Below the pieces are notes generated by a model. It was given only the letters and a program-made list of their open reading frames with translations. It was not told where the DNA came from and made no database searches. Position numbers and translations under genes: made by a program. Of a stretch of DNA of 64,000 bases, positions 50,705 to 59,428 are shown in pieces; positions within the stretch are counted from its first letter, which is position 1; every line of letters starts with the position of its first letter. This DNA is from Shimia haliotis. GTDB lineage: Bacteria; Pseudomonadota; Alphaproteobacteria; Rhodobacterales; Rhodobacteraceae. Location: contig NZ_FOSZ01000001.1 in assembly GCF_900114415.1 (NCBI RefSeq), forward strand, positions 434,001-498,000, written 5' to 3'.

Positions 50705-51087
50705 TGCCTGAAGTACAAATCGAAATTGGCGGCCGCGTTTTTGAAGTGGCCTGTCAGGAAGGCGAGCAGCATTTCCTTGAAACAGCGGCCAAGATGCTGG
50801 ACGCGGAAGCAAGCGTTCTTGTGAGTCAGGCAGGACGTGTTCCGGAAGCACGCATGCTGTTGATGTCGGGACTGATGCTGGCGGACAAAACGGCGGGCGT
50901 GGAAGACAAGCTGCGCGATGCCGAGGCCAAGCTGGCGGCTGCACAGAAAGAGATTGATGCGCTGAAGGCCGCTGGGCCGGAAACCGTCGAGGTGGCACGG
51001 GTGCCGGGTGAGGTGACTGATACGTTGTCTGAATTGGCCGCGAGGGCCGAAGCGCTGGCGGAGTTGATTGAAGAAAAAGCCGGATAG
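50704..51087 (+). CDS. zapA: Cell division protein ZapA
   Basis: FtsZ-ring stabilising protein of 127 residues. N-terminal ZapA core VQIEIGGRVFEVACQEGEQH and FLETAAKMLDAEASVLVSQA, then MSGLMLADKTAGVEDKLRDA leading into a C-terminal coiled coil. It is slightly longer than the E. coli form (109). It is coupled to the preceding coiled-coil gene and followed by a strong terminator. Confidence 0.88.
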   Translation: MPEVQIEIGGRVFEVACQEGEQHFLETAAKMLDAEASVLVSQAGRVPEARMLLMSGLMLADKTAGVEDKLRDAEAKLAAAQKEIDALKAAGPETVEVARVPGEVTDTLSELAARAEALAELIEEKAG

Positions 51088-51114
51088 CATTTCCTGACTG
51101 TTTTAGGCAGAAAG

Positions 51115-51146
51115 CCGCTCCTGTTATTGTACAGGAGCGGTTTTTC
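51115..51146 (+). terminator. Intrinsic terminator of zapA
   Basis: Perfect 10-bp stem CCGCTCCTGT/ACAGGAGCGG (51115-51124 with 51131-51140), 6-nt loop, then TTTTTC TTTT. It begins 27 nt after the zapA stop. Confidence 0.9.
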
Positions 51147-51238
51147 TTTTCATGAGGCGACGGAAAGACTAGGGCACGCACGTATTACACAGGTATGGCG
51201 GTGTTGGGCCGCAGGAATTCGAGTTTTGGAGGCCGGAA

Positions 51239-51769
51239 ATGGCACAGGAAATTACTGGGTATGACCGTGTTTCGCGGTACAATCATTGGGTGGTTGCGGT
51301 TTTGATGATTGGCTTGCTGGCCAGCGGGCTTGCCTTGGATATGTTTCTTGCGGACGCGGCAAAGGGGCCGGTGCGTAATGTTCACAAAGCGGTTGGCGTG
51401 ATTGTTCTGGTGCTGGGTGTCTGGCGCGTGGGCTGGCGGTTGATGCAAGGCTTTGCTGCGCCGCTGCACAAGGATTGGCAAGCAAAGGCGGCGCACTGGG
51501 CGCATGTGATTTTGCTTGTGGGCATTGTGGTGATGCCTGTTTCGGGTGTGGTGATGAGCTATTTTGGCGGGCATTCGATTGGGGTGTTTGGCCTGTTTAC
51601 CATCCCCGCCGGACCAAAGATTGCCGTGTTGAACGAGATTGGCGGGGCCGTGCATAGCGTCATGGGCAAAGTGATGATTGCGACGGTGCTGCTACATGTG
51701 GTGGGCGCGATCAAGCATGTGGTGATTGATCGCGACGGCACGATGGCGCGCATGACGCGCGGAGTATAA
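51239..51769 (+). CDS. Cytochrome b561-family protein
   Basis: Membrane haem protein of 176 residues with four hydrophobic segments and candidate haem ligand His residues at RYNHWVVAVLM, VRNVHKAVGVIV, AHWAHVILLVGIVV and LLHVVGAIKHVV. This resembles the cytochrome b561 (YodB/CybB) family that accepts electrons from quinol. GGAGGCCGGAAATGG places the start. Isolated between two terminators. Confidence 0.85.
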   Translation: MAQEITGYDRVSRYNHWVVAVLMIGLLASGLALDMFLADAAKGPVRNVHKAVGVIVLVLGVWRVGWRLMQGFAAPLHKDWQAKAAHWAHVILLVGIVVMPVSGVVMSYFGGHSIGVFGLFTIPAGPKIAVLNEIGGAVHSVMGKVMIATVLLHVVGAIKHVVIDRDGTMARMTRGV

Positions 51770-51810
51770 GTGTGCCAGTTCCGGCCCATTGGGTCGGGTC
51801 AAATGAAAAA

Positions 51811-51838
51811 AGCCCCGCTCGATCCGGCGGGGCTTTTT
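51811..51838. terminator. Bidirectional terminator between cytochrome b561 and grxD
   Basis: AGCCCCGC (51811-51818) pairs with GCGGGGCT (51827-51834) around an 8-nt loop; A-run before and T-run after allow termination in both directions. Confidence 0.82.
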
Positions 51839-51858
51839 CGTGGAATTCTGATGTCTGC

Positions 51859-52221
51859 TTAAGCGTTGGCTTCGCGGATTTTGTCGGCTGCGTCTTTGTC
51901 AAAAGCCACGCCATTGTCGGCGAACATTGTGTCTAGTTCGGAAGACAGCACCATTTCGGTGATGATGTCACAGCCGCCAACGAATTCGCCCTTGATGTAG
52001 AGCTGCGGGATGGTGGGCCAGTCGGAATAGTCTTTAATGCCCTGACGCACGCCTTCGTCGGCCAGCACGTTCACGTCGGTATAGTCGACACCCATATAGT
52101 TCAGCACGCCGGCCACGCGGGAGGAAAATCCGCACTGGGGCATGTCTTTGGTGCCTTTCATAAAGAGCACAACGTCGCTGGCTTTGACGGTTTCGTCGAT
52201 CTGGTCTTTTACATCGGTCAT
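51859..52221 (-). CDS. grxD: Monothiol glutaredoxin Grx4 type
   Basis: Fe-S-binding monothiol glutaredoxin of 120 residues with active-site CGFS at 30-33 ([14 protein letters not shown]), [16 protein letters not shown] and [11 protein letters not shown]. These proteins partner BolA in iron sensing and cluster transfer, and a bolA gene lies about 670 bp upstream on the same strand, separated by two tiny membrane genes. Confidence 0.9.
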   Translation of the reverse strand: MTDVKDQIDETVKASDVVLFMKGTKDMPQCGFSSRVAGVLNYMGVDYTDVNVLADEGVRQGIKDYSDWPTIPQLYIKGEFVGGCDIITEMVLSSELDTMFADNGVAFDKDAADKIREANA

Positions 52222-52311
52222 GTCGCGTTTCCTTGTGACGGCGGGGCCGTGATTGGGTTGCCCATCATATAGGGAGATTTTTTAGAGAATGCCACTGTTC
52301 GGGGCTGCGGG

Positions 52312-52542
52312 TCACTTTTGCTTGGTGTCGGGGACAAACAGTTTGGCGTAGTCCTGCGGATCCTTGGGGATTTTCCATGTGGTGACGTTGCCGCCGCCCA
52401 TGCCGGATTGATAGTCCGAGCGCAGGGTGTGGTGGTCGGGGTCACTGTCGTCTTGCTCTATCGGGTCGCGGTTGCGGCCGTAAAAGGCCAGCGCCGCTCC
52501 CATGGCAATCACGCCGAAAATGAGAAACCCTAGGAAATCCAT
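52312..52542 (-). CDS. Small membrane protein between bolA and grxD (76 aa)
   Basis: Begins MDFLGFLIFGVIAMGAALAF, one N-terminal membrane helix, then a polar tail FYGRNRDPIEQ and TTWKIPKDPQDYAKLFVP. The GGAGCTAACGCC ribosome site lies inside the last codons of the preceding 36-codon gene, 4 nt away, supporting a real coupled gene. No family recognised. It is 90 nt before grxD. Confidence 0.65.
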   Translation of the reverse strand: MDFLGFLIFGVIAMGAALAFYGRNRDPIEQDDSDPDHHTLRSDYQSGMGGGNVTTWKIPKDPQDYAKLFVPDTKQK

Positions 52543-52546
52543 GGCG

Positions 52547-52657
52547 TTAGCTCCGAACTTTGGCGGGTTTGCGCGCGGCATGGCGATGCGCTTCTGTGGC
52601 GGTGGCAGCCACCACAAGCAAAACCAAAACGCCTATGCCAAGCAACGCGTAGCCCAT
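52547..52657 (-). CDS. Tiny membrane protein overlapping bolA (36 aa)
   Basis: A 36-residue frame, MGYALLGIGVLVLLVVAATA then TEAHRHAARKPAKVRS, one membrane helix with a basic tail. Its ATG overlaps the bolA stop (TGATG) and its stop is 4 nt before the next gene, so the three are tightly packed. Expression is supported only by spacing and composition; function unknown. Confidence 0.55.
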   Translation of the reverse strand: MGYALLGIGVLVLLVVAATATEAHRHAARKPAKVRS

Positions 52658-52893
52658 CAGTCTGGCGCTCGGGTGGTCAGGGCGAGTGCGTGCAATTCGG
52701 CGTCAGAGCCGTCCATTTTGCCCTTGAGAGCCGCATAGACAGCGCGTTGCTGCTGCACACGGTTTTTGCCGCGGAAGCTTTCGTCCACGACCATGGCCGA
52801 CATATGTACACCGTCGGTGCCGCCGATTTCGATTTCTGCGTCCGGGAAGGTCTCGCGCAGGAGTTCTTCGATCTGGTGCGGGTTCATGGGCAT
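52657..52893 (-). CDS. BolA-family protein
   Basis: Protein of 78 residues: NPHQIEELLRETFPDAEIEI, the helix-turn-helix core DGVHMSAMVVDESFRGKNRV with the conserved His, and QQQRAVYAALKGKMDGSDAE. BolA proteins bind monothiol glutaredoxins with an Fe-S cluster and affect iron homeostasis. AAAGGACGCATCAAG precedes the ATG (a second ATG is two codons later). First of four packed genes leading to grxD. Confidence 0.85.
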   Translation of the reverse strand: MPMNPHQIEELLRETFPDAEIEIGGTDGVHMSAMVVDESFRGKNRVQQQRAVYAALKGKMDGSDAELHALALTTRAPD

Positions 52894-52967
52894 CTTGATG
52901 CGTCCTTTGATTTGCGTCTTGTGAAAAATGTAGGCGCGCGGCGCGAGGTCTGCAAGCGAGATCAACG

Positions 52968-53495
52968 CTATGCGACGTAAGGCGCGAGGGAGCGCACGAA
53001 TGTCGGCACATCGGCCAGCGCGTCCTGCACTTGAGCATCTTCAAAGGCCCAGATCGACTTCGGATCGTCGGGGCAGAGGGCGGTTATTTTGGCGGTCAAC
53101 TCCATTTGCACCTCGGGCGGCAGTGGCAGCTTTTGCGCCTCAAGCAGGATGGCGAGGGCCTCGTGGATCGGACGCAGCACGCGTAGGGCGTGGGTCATGT
53201 GGGTCAGAAGATCGGGGTCGTCGCGCCATGTTTCGCCGTCAAAGAGTTCCTGCGTCACACGCTGCCCTGCACCGGCGCAGGAGTAGGCGATGCAGCCGCC
53301 AAAACCGCGCGATTTCAGGCTCGCGTGGATGGTGCAGTCAAAACACGTGTCAGAGAGATTAGGGCAGGGCGTGTCGACGTCTTTTAGGATGGCGAAATCT
53401 TCGTCTTCCTCAAATGGATACGCCACGCAGCAGAGCGCTGCGCAGCGTGAGCAATCGTCGGTAAGTGCCGGTAAGTTGGGCACTTTTTGACCCAT
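52968..53495 (-). CDS. Cys-rich conserved protein
   Basis: Protein of 175 residues with an N-terminal cluster of Cys: CSRCAALCC near 15-23, CPNLSDTCFDCTIHASL near 44-60 and GFGGCIAYSC near 64-73, then a helical C-terminal half with LRPIHEALAILLEAQ. About nine Cys in the first 80 residues suggest a Zn or Fe-S site. I do not recognise the family. It reads 3 nt downstream of purL and ahead of bolA. Confidence 0.65.
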   Translation of the reverse strand: MGQKVPNLPALTDDCSRCAALCCVAYPFEEDEDFAILKDVDTPCPNLSDTCFDCTIHASLKSRGFGGCIAYSCAGAGQRVTQELFDGETWRDDPDLLTHMTHALRVLRPIHEALAILLEAQKLPLPPEVQMELTAKITALCPDDPKSIWAFEDAQVQDALADVPTFVRSLAPYVA

Positions 53496-53498
53496 GGC

Positions 53499-55658
53499 TT
53501 AGGCGACCGCTGCGGCGAAGCTGCTGCGGAAGGTCTCGGAGAGTTCTTCCAGAGTAGCCTCGGAGCTGCCGAATTTCACGGTCTCGCCGGTGAAGCGGCC
53601 CACTGAGGTGATCGGGATGCCTGCTTGCTGCGCGTTGATCATGAGCGCTTCGGCTTGATCGAAGTTACAGGCCACGAGATAGCGGGCTTGGTCTTCGCCG
53701 AAGAGGGTCGGGGTGTCGTCCATATCGAGGTGCACACCAACGCCTGCGGCTTCGGCCATTTCAAAGGCTGCGAGGGCGAGACCGCCGTCAGCCAGATCGG
53801 TGCAGGCTTTGATCAAGTCGCGGTTTTCGCGGACAAATTCGCCGTGCTTGAGTTCGGCGGCAAGGTCCACATGCGGCGCGTCGCCGTCTTCGCGGTTGAA
53901 GACTTCGGCCAGCAGGGCGGATTGGCCGAGGTGGCCCTGGGTGTCGCCGATGACCATGGCGACGTGACCGTCGCGCACTTCGCCCAAGATGGGTTCTTCG
54001 CCGGCGGCGATCAGGCCAACCGCGCCGATGGTGGGCGTGGGCAAGATGCCGGAGCCGTCGGTTTCGTTATAGAGCGACACGTTGCCCGACACTATGGGCA
54101 TGTCCAGCGCTTTGACCGCTTCGCCGATGCCTTTGATCGCGCCTACGAATTGCCCCATGATCTCGGGCTTTTCGGGATTGCCGAAGTTCAAGTTGTCGGT
54201 GGTCGCCAGCGGCTTGGCGCCGACAGCAGAGAGGTTGCGGAAGGCTTCGGCCACGGCCTGTTTGCCGCCCTCGGTGGGGTTGGCTTTGACATAGCGCGGC
54301 GTCACGTCAGACGTGAAGGCCAGTTTCTTGTCGGTGCCGTGCACGCGGATCACGCCGGAGCCCATGCCGGGTCGCTGGGCGGTGTCACCCATGACGGTTG
54401 TGTCGTATTGCTCATAGACCCACTGTTTGCCGGCGTAGTTCGGCGAGGTGATCAGGCCCTTAAGGCCATCAATGGCGTCGATCTGAGGCACGTCTGCGAG
54501 TTCTTCGGCGGCAGGTGTTTCCACCCACGGACGGTCGTATTCCGGCGCGCGACCAGAGAGCGGCGAGAGCGGCAGGTCGGCTTTGACTTCGCCGTGGTGC
54601 AGGATCAGGAAGCGGTCCTCGGCGATGGTTTCGCCAACGATGGCGAAGTCGAGATCCCATTTGGCGAAGACGGCGCGGGCCTCGGCCTCAAGCTCGGGGT
54701 TGAGGACCATCAGCATACGTTCCTGAGACTCAGAGAGCATCATTTCGTAAGCCGTCATGTTGTCTTCTCGCTGCGGTACGTCTTCGAGGTTGAGTTTCAC
54801 ACCCAGTTTGCCTTTGTCGCCCATTTCCACAGCGGAGCAGGTCAGGCCAGCGGCGCCCATGTCCTGAATGGAGATCACGGCGCCGGTCTGCATCAGCTCC
54901 AGCGTGGCTTCCATCAGGCGCTTTTCGGTGAAAGGGTCGCCAACCTGAACGGTGGGGCGTTTTTCCTCGATTGTGTCGTCAAATTCTGCCGATGCCATGG
55001 TCGCACCGCCAACGCCGTCGCGGCCGGTTTTTGCGCCCAGATACACAACGGGCATGCCGATGCCGGAGGCGGCAGAGTAGAAGATGGCGTCAGATTTCGC
55101 GAGGCCTGCTGCGAAGGCGTTCACGAGACAGTTGCCGTTATAGGCGGGGTGGAAGCGGACTTCGCCGCCCACGGTCGGAACGCCAAAGCAGTTGCCGTAG
55201 CCGCCGACGCCTTCGACCACACCGTTCACAAGCTGTGTGGTTTTGTGGTGGGCCGGTTCGCCGAAGGACAGTGAGTTCATTGCGGCAATCGGGCGGGCAC
55301 CCATGGTGAAGACATCACGCAAAATGCCGCCAACACCCGTGGCGGCACCTTGATAGGGTTCGATGTAGGACGGGTGGTTGTGGCTTTCCATTTTGAAGAC
55401 CACGGCGTCGCCGTCACCAATGTCCACGATACCGGCGTTTTCACCAGGACCACAGATCACCTGCGGGCCTTCGGTGTGCAGGGTGCGCAGCCATTTCTTG
55501 GAGGACTTGTAGGAGCAGTGCTCGTTCCACATGGCAGAGAAGATGCCGAGTTCTGTGAAAGTTGGCTCTCGTCCGATGATTTCGAGGATCAACTCGTATT
55601 CGTCAGGTTTCAGTCCATGAGCTTCGATAAGATCGGTGGTGATGGCCGGTTCCTGCAT
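53499..55658 (-). CDS. purL: Phosphoribosylformylglycinamidine synthase subunit PurL
   Basis: ATP-dependent subunit of FGAM synthase in purine synthesis, 719 residues, the small type that needs PurQ and PurS. Visible: [18 protein letters not shown] with His47, [34 protein letters not shown] and [14 protein letters not shown] start codon context is set by the CGCGACATGCAGG sequence. PurQ and PurS are not in this window. Confidence 0.95.
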   Translation of the reverse strand: MQEPAITTDLIEAHGLKPDEYELILEIIGREPTFTELGIFSAMWNEHCSYKSSKKWLRTLHTEGPQVICGPGENAGIVDIGDGDAVVFKMESHNHPSYIEPYQGAATGVGGILRDVFTMGARPIAAMNSLSFGEPAHHKTTQLVNGVVEGVGGYGNCFGVPTVGGEVRFHPAYNGNCLVNAFAAGLAKSDAIFYSAASGIGMPVVYLGAKTGRDGVGGATMASAEFDDTIEEKRPTVQVGDPFTEKRLMEATLELMQTGAVISIQDMGAAGLTCSAVEMGDKGKLGVKLNLEDVPQREDNMTAYEMMLSESQERMLMVLNPELEAEARAVFAKWDLDFAIVGETIAEDRFLILHHGEVKADLPLSPLSGRAPEYDRPWVETPAAEELADVPQIDAIDGLKGLITSPNYAGKQWVYEQYDTTVMGDTAQRPGMGSGVIRVHGTDKKLAFTSDVTPRYVKANPTEGGKQAVAEAFRNLSAVGAKPLATTDNLNFGNPEKPEIMGQFVGAIKGIGEAVKALDMPIVSGNVSLYNETDGSGILPTPTIGAVGLIAAGEEPILGEVRDGHVAMVIGDTQGHLGQSALLAEVFNREDGDAPHVDLAAELKHGEFVRENRDLIKACTDLADGGLALAAFEMAEAAGVGVHLDMDDTPTLFGEDQARYLVACNFDQAEALMINAQQAGIPITSVGRFTGETVKFGSSEATLEELSETFRSSFAAAVA

Positions 55659-55745
55659 GTCGCGAGAGTCCCCAATTTTGATAGCAGCGTTTGGGGGGCT
55701 TTTAAGACAGGCAGGCCCAAAGGGGAAGGGGGTAGGAAAGGAACC

Positions 55746-56837
55746 TTAGAAACGTTGGCCGACGTAGATATAAAGTATGTCCTCGTGTTCGTCATTCACG
55801 GACATGTCGACGGAAAAAACGGCTTTGAATTTCTTTGAGAGTTGAAAGCGCAGCCCGAGTCCGCCAGCACTGCGCAAGGGTGACGAAAACAGTGAATCAA
55901 AGTCTGGTCCGGTGAGGCCCACGCCCGCGAATGCCACTGCGGAGAAGCGGCTGCTCAGATCTTGCCGGAATTCGACTTGGGCGGAGAGCAGTGCGTCATC
56001 AAGGTAGCGGGTTGCGCTGAACCCGCGAAAGGCGTCTGTGCCGCCCAGAGAGCATTTTTCAAAGAAGGGCGCGTCTGATGCCGAGCGGCAGGCCGCCGCG
56101 CGATAAGCAAGACTGTTTGATGGGCCTAAAGGTTGATAGCCTGTGTAAAGTGCGGATGCTTTTGTATAGGAGCGATCGGATTGGTTCAGAATTTCTCCGT
56201 AGGAGAGCGTGGCGTTGATCAGGTGGCCTGTACGCGCCGAAAACGTGTCGTCGCGTGTATCCCATTTGGCGAGCGCAGACAGCACTCCCATTTCAAGATC
56301 AGTGTCAGGTAACGGAGGAAAGCCGCCGGAGGTGGCGTAGTCGATGGTTGTTTCCAGGTACCTCAGGCCTGCGCCGACGTGGAGTTCATCTGTGAGACCA
56401 TAGAGTAATGTGGAATTAAACAGATGACCGTCCTGCCGAATTGGAACCGCCAGGTTTCCCAGATAGAGATCATAGAAAAGATCGGCCTTGCCTGCGGCGA
56501 CGCTCAGTTGCCATTTGTTTTGCGAGAAAGCCAGATTTCCCATCAAACCAAAGGCGGAAGACCCGTTTTCGCTGCGCATAGCGCCAAGGCCGAGGATGGA
56601 TGTGTCGCTGGATTCGTCGAGTTGAAACATGTATCCGCCGCCGAGCGCGAGGCCTGCTCCGATCATTGCGTTTTTGAACGGAATAGGTGCGGCGACAAAA
56701 GAGCCCCGTGTAAAGCCCAGATCGTCGTCGTTGGCGGCTTTCTTCAAGGCGACGTTCAGGTCTTCCGGTGAGGCAGCGAAAACCGCTGCGCTCGAAAAGA
56801 AAACTGCAAGAACGGCCTTTGTGATGTGTTTCAACAT
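55746..56837 (-). CDS. Omp85/D15-like outer-membrane barrel protein
   Basis: Protein of 363 residues with a signal peptide (MLKHITKAVLAVFFSSAAVF then AAS) and a beta-barrel. GGTDAFRGFSATRYL near 268-282 is the (V/A)RGF-type motif of the Omp85 barrel and the C-terminus ends in Phe (YIYVGQRF), the outer-membrane recognition signal. It lacks the POTRA repeats of BamA, so it resembles a stand-alone surface-antigen-type barrel. Substrate unknown. It reads 17 nt after the mscS stop, so the two form an operon. Confidence 0.75.
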   Translation of the reverse strand: MLKHITKAVLAVFFSSAAVFAASPEDLNVALKKAANDDDLGFTRGSFVAAPIPFKNAMIGAGLALGGGYMFQLDESSDTSILGLGAMRSENGSSAFGLMGNLAFSQNKWQLSVAAGKADLFYDLYLGNLAVPIRQDGHLFNSTLLYGLTDELHVGAGLRYLETTIDYATSGGFPPLPDTDLEMGVLSALAKWDTRDDTFSARTGHLINATLSYGEILNQSDRSYTKASALYTGYQPLGPSNSLAYRAAACRSASDAPFFEKCSLGGTDAFRGFSATRYLDDALLSAQVEFRQDLSSRFSAVAFAGVGLTGPDFDSLFSSPLRSAGGLGLRFQLSKKFKAVFSVDMSVNDEHEDILYIYVGQRF

Positions 56838-56854
56838 TACTTTTCGTTCCCAGC

Positions 56855-59140
56855 TTAATCCGGCCCTTTGGCCGGCGCGCCTCCCTCGACAGCTTGCTCT
56901 TGCGCTGCCTGGGTGGCCGCAGCGGACACTGCTGCCTTGTCGGCGTTGGAAAGATCCTCATGTTCGCCGCCACCAATGGCCACGCGCACCTCGCGGCGGG
57001 CAAAATCGATTCCTGCGGCTTCAAACTCGGCTTTGACGCGGTTGTAGATTTCCTTGCGGATCATGAACTGCTTACCGGGTTTGGCCATGAACTTGCCACG
57101 GATCACCATGCCGACATCGTCGATGTCAAACACGCCCTGAGACTTGAACGGTTGCAGGAAGTCGTCTTTGAACAGTTCGTCCTGAAGCATTTCCTGACCG
57201 ATCTTTTTAAAGATCTTCTTGACCTTGTTGGGATCGGTATCAAAGGGCACGGTGAACTTGAGTTTCATGATCACCCAGTCGCGGGAATAGTTTGTGAGCT
57301 TGGGGATTTCTCCGTAGGGGATGGTGTGAACCGGTCCGCGGTGGTGACGCAGTTGCATGGAGCGGATGGAGATTTTCTCGACCGCGCCCATGGTGCCGTC
57401 GATTTCCACGTATTCTCCGGTGCGGAAGGCGTCATCCACAAGGAAGAAGACGCCCGACACGACATCGGTCACAAGTTTTTGCGCACCAAAGCCGATGGCC
57501 AGACCGGCGATACCGGCACCGGCCAGAAGTGGAGTGATGTCGACACCAAGGTTGCCGATCGCGAGCAGTGCAAAGATGACGATGATAGTGCCTTGGGCCG
57601 TGACCAGCGCCAGCGGCAGGACGGTTGAGAGGCGGGATCCGCCGCCGCCGCCCATTTCGTCGCCGCCTGCGTCCTCTTTGGAGAGGCCGAGCGCTGTGAA
57701 TTCCGCCGCAAGCCGACGGTTGATCCAGAGGCTGACCGCCTCATAGACGACGTAGCCCACGATCACGGTCATGGTGAAGCTAAAGAGGTTGTCGCCAATG
57801 CCTGCGCGGTCCTGCAGAAGGCTGAGGAGTGACAGGTTCCATGTTTTTGCGATCATCGACAGGACGATCCCGAGGGCGACCACGCGGCCGATGCGCACAT
57901 AGCTGCGTTTGGTGGCCACATAGGCTTCTTCGGCGACGGGGCCTTCGCCTTGCATGGGTGGCACCAGGTGCCGCACGAGGCCGCGAATGGCGGTGTCGAT
58001 CACCGGTGTCATCAAGAGCAGGAACATCGTGGAGTAGTGGGAGCCACCCACCAGAAGCTCGACTTTGTTCATGCCAATCAAGGTGGAGACAATCACCCAC
58101 ATGGCCCCTGCGACCGCGATGGCGAAATAGGGATAGCCGCGAGCCATCCATTCGTCGAATTCGGTGTTGTCAGGGTCAGTGCCGCGCATCATGTCGCTGA
58201 GGCCCTCACGGGCGGTCCATGCGATATAGGCGATATAGAGATAGACAAGGCTGTCGATCCAGAACCCGATGCGGGTTTCGCCGGGTGGGATGCCATTGTC
58301 GCGGTTAAAGGCCACGATGAACAAGGTCATGCCACCCAGCAGCATCAGGCCGGTGATGTGGCGGTGGATGAATTTGGCCCAGGTGTCAGAGACATTCACA
58401 AGGCGCAGGTCCGAACGCTCTGGTGCCATCATAAAGCGCGAGAAAGCGGCGGCCACGCGCGGCATCCAGATGAGATAGCCGACGAAGGGCGCCACAAAGA
58501 TCAGATCATTGGCGTCAAACACCATACGGCCGATTGTACGCACCGTGACGTAGAAGACGATCAGGCCGAAGATTTCACGGAAGAAGCGTTTAACCAGAAA
58601 GGTCAGGGCCTCTCGCAGGGAATGGTGCGGTTCGCTTGGATCGGGGTTGCGGATTTTCACGAGCCATGTGCGCACCGCGAATTCGACGGCGAAACCGATG
58701 GCCAACACCAAAGCGATCAATCCGAACAGGGTCAGGACGCCGCTTGCGCCACCGTTGCTGGCGGCGAAGTTGGACATGGCCTCAAACTGTTTCGGGAAAA
58801 GGATGGGCAGTTTTGCCGACGCATCCAGAAGCTGGTGACTGAACGCGAACCAAAGCGTTTTTGCGGTCTCAAGGATAGATTGTGGTTGTTGGTCCGGCGT
58901 TTCCTGCAAGGCGACGGCGTCCAGACGATCCAACAGGAGTGCGCGGACGTCATCGTCTGACATGCGCGCAACCATGGCGTTGATGGCGTCGGGGGTCATT
59001 TCTTCGGGGGCAATGGCCTCGGCCTCTCCGGAAGAAGAGGACGTGACAGAGGTCATCGGCAAAGTTTGAGCCACAGGCGTCTGGCCTGTCATCAAGAGGG
59101 TTGCGGCGACGAGCAGCAAAACCTGGAGCAATCGCGTCAT
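56855..59140 (-). CDS. MscS-type mechanosensitive channel, large
   Basis: Membrane protein of 761 residues with a signal-like N-terminus (MTRLLQVLLLVAATLLMTGQ), a helical periplasmic region, several membrane segments from about 125 and a typical MscS core: ITPLLAGAGIAGLAIGFGAQ, KLVTDVVSGVFFLVDDAFRT, GEYVEIDGTMGAVEKISIRS and FTIPYGEIPKLTNYSR-like VHTIPYGEIPKLTNYSRDW. Protects against hypo-osmotic shock (family). Followed by the Omp85-like gene. Confidence 0.9.
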   Translation of the reverse strand: MTRLLQVLLLVAATLLMTGQTPVAQTLPMTSVTSSSSGEAEAIAPEEMTPDAINAMVARMSDDDVRALLLDRLDAVALQETPDQQPQSILETAKTLWFAFSHQLLDASAKLPILFPKQFEAMSNFAASNGGASGVLTLFGLIALVLAIGFAVEFAVRTWLVKIRNPDPSEPHHSLREALTFLVKRFFREIFGLIVFYVTVRTIGRMVFDANDLIFVAPFVGYLIWMPRVAAAFSRFMMAPERSDLRLVNVSDTWAKFIHRHITGLMLLGGMTLFIVAFNRDNGIPPGETRIGFWIDSLVYLYIAYIAWTAREGLSDMMRGTDPDNTEFDEWMARGYPYFAIAVAGAMWVIVSTLIGMNKVELLVGGSHYSTMFLLLMTPVIDTAIRGLVRHLVPPMQGEGPVAEEAYVATKRSYVRIGRVVALGIVLSMIAKTWNLSLLSLLQDRAGIGDNLFSFTMTVIVGYVVYEAVSLWINRRLAAEFTALGLSKEDAGGDEMGGGGGSRLSTVLPLALVTAQGTIIVIFALLAIGNLGVDITPLLAGAGIAGLAIGFGAQKLVTDVVSGVFFLVDDAFRTGEYVEIDGTMGAVEKISIRSMQLRHHRGPVHTIPYGEIPKLTNYSRDWVIMKLKFTVPFDTDPNKVKKIFKKIGQEMLQDELFKDDFLQPFKSQGVFDIDDVGMVIRGKFMAKPGKQFMIRKEIYNRVKAEFEAAGIDFARREVRVAIGGGEHEDLSNADKAAVSAAATQAAQEQAVEGGAPAKGPD

Positions 59141-59257
59141 AGATACTATCCGGTTTGTAAAAAGTGTTTTCTGTACAGTCCGGATTTAAAGGGGCTGCGT
59201 CAAGCGAGCTGAACATGTCTTTGAGGCGTGCGTTGATCTTGCCGCGCTGGATTGGGC

Positions 59258-59287
59258 AAAAAAAAGGGCCGAGCGATAAGCTCGGCC
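59258..59287 (-). terminator. Intrinsic terminator downstream of the LysR gene
   Basis: GGCCGAGC stem (59287-59280 with 59274-59267), a 5-nt loop and a run of T residues at 59265-59258 on the minus strand. It lies 142 nt after the LysR stop, with an 11-codon frame between (59387-59352). Confidence 0.8.
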
Positions 59288-59428
59288 TTAGTCCAACAGG
59301 GAGGTATGAAGATGATGCGCTCTTAAGCACTCACCGTCTTCGAGAGTTGAATTAGTAGTCAGTTTTGAATCGTTCAAGAGATATCATGTCGCAATCGCAG
59401 CATGCCCGCTATGCGTGAATTGCATAGC

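Noticed and set aside
51088-51238. 6S RNA after zapA
   Set aside because: 6S RNA follows zapA in many proteobacteria, but here a terminator begins 27 nt after the stop and no long bulged hairpin is present before the next gene.
53455-53480. Further GTCGGTA array in the start of the Cys-rich gene
   Set aside because: Only two similar units 10 bp apart, inside coding sequence (LPALTDD), and not in 11-bp phase.
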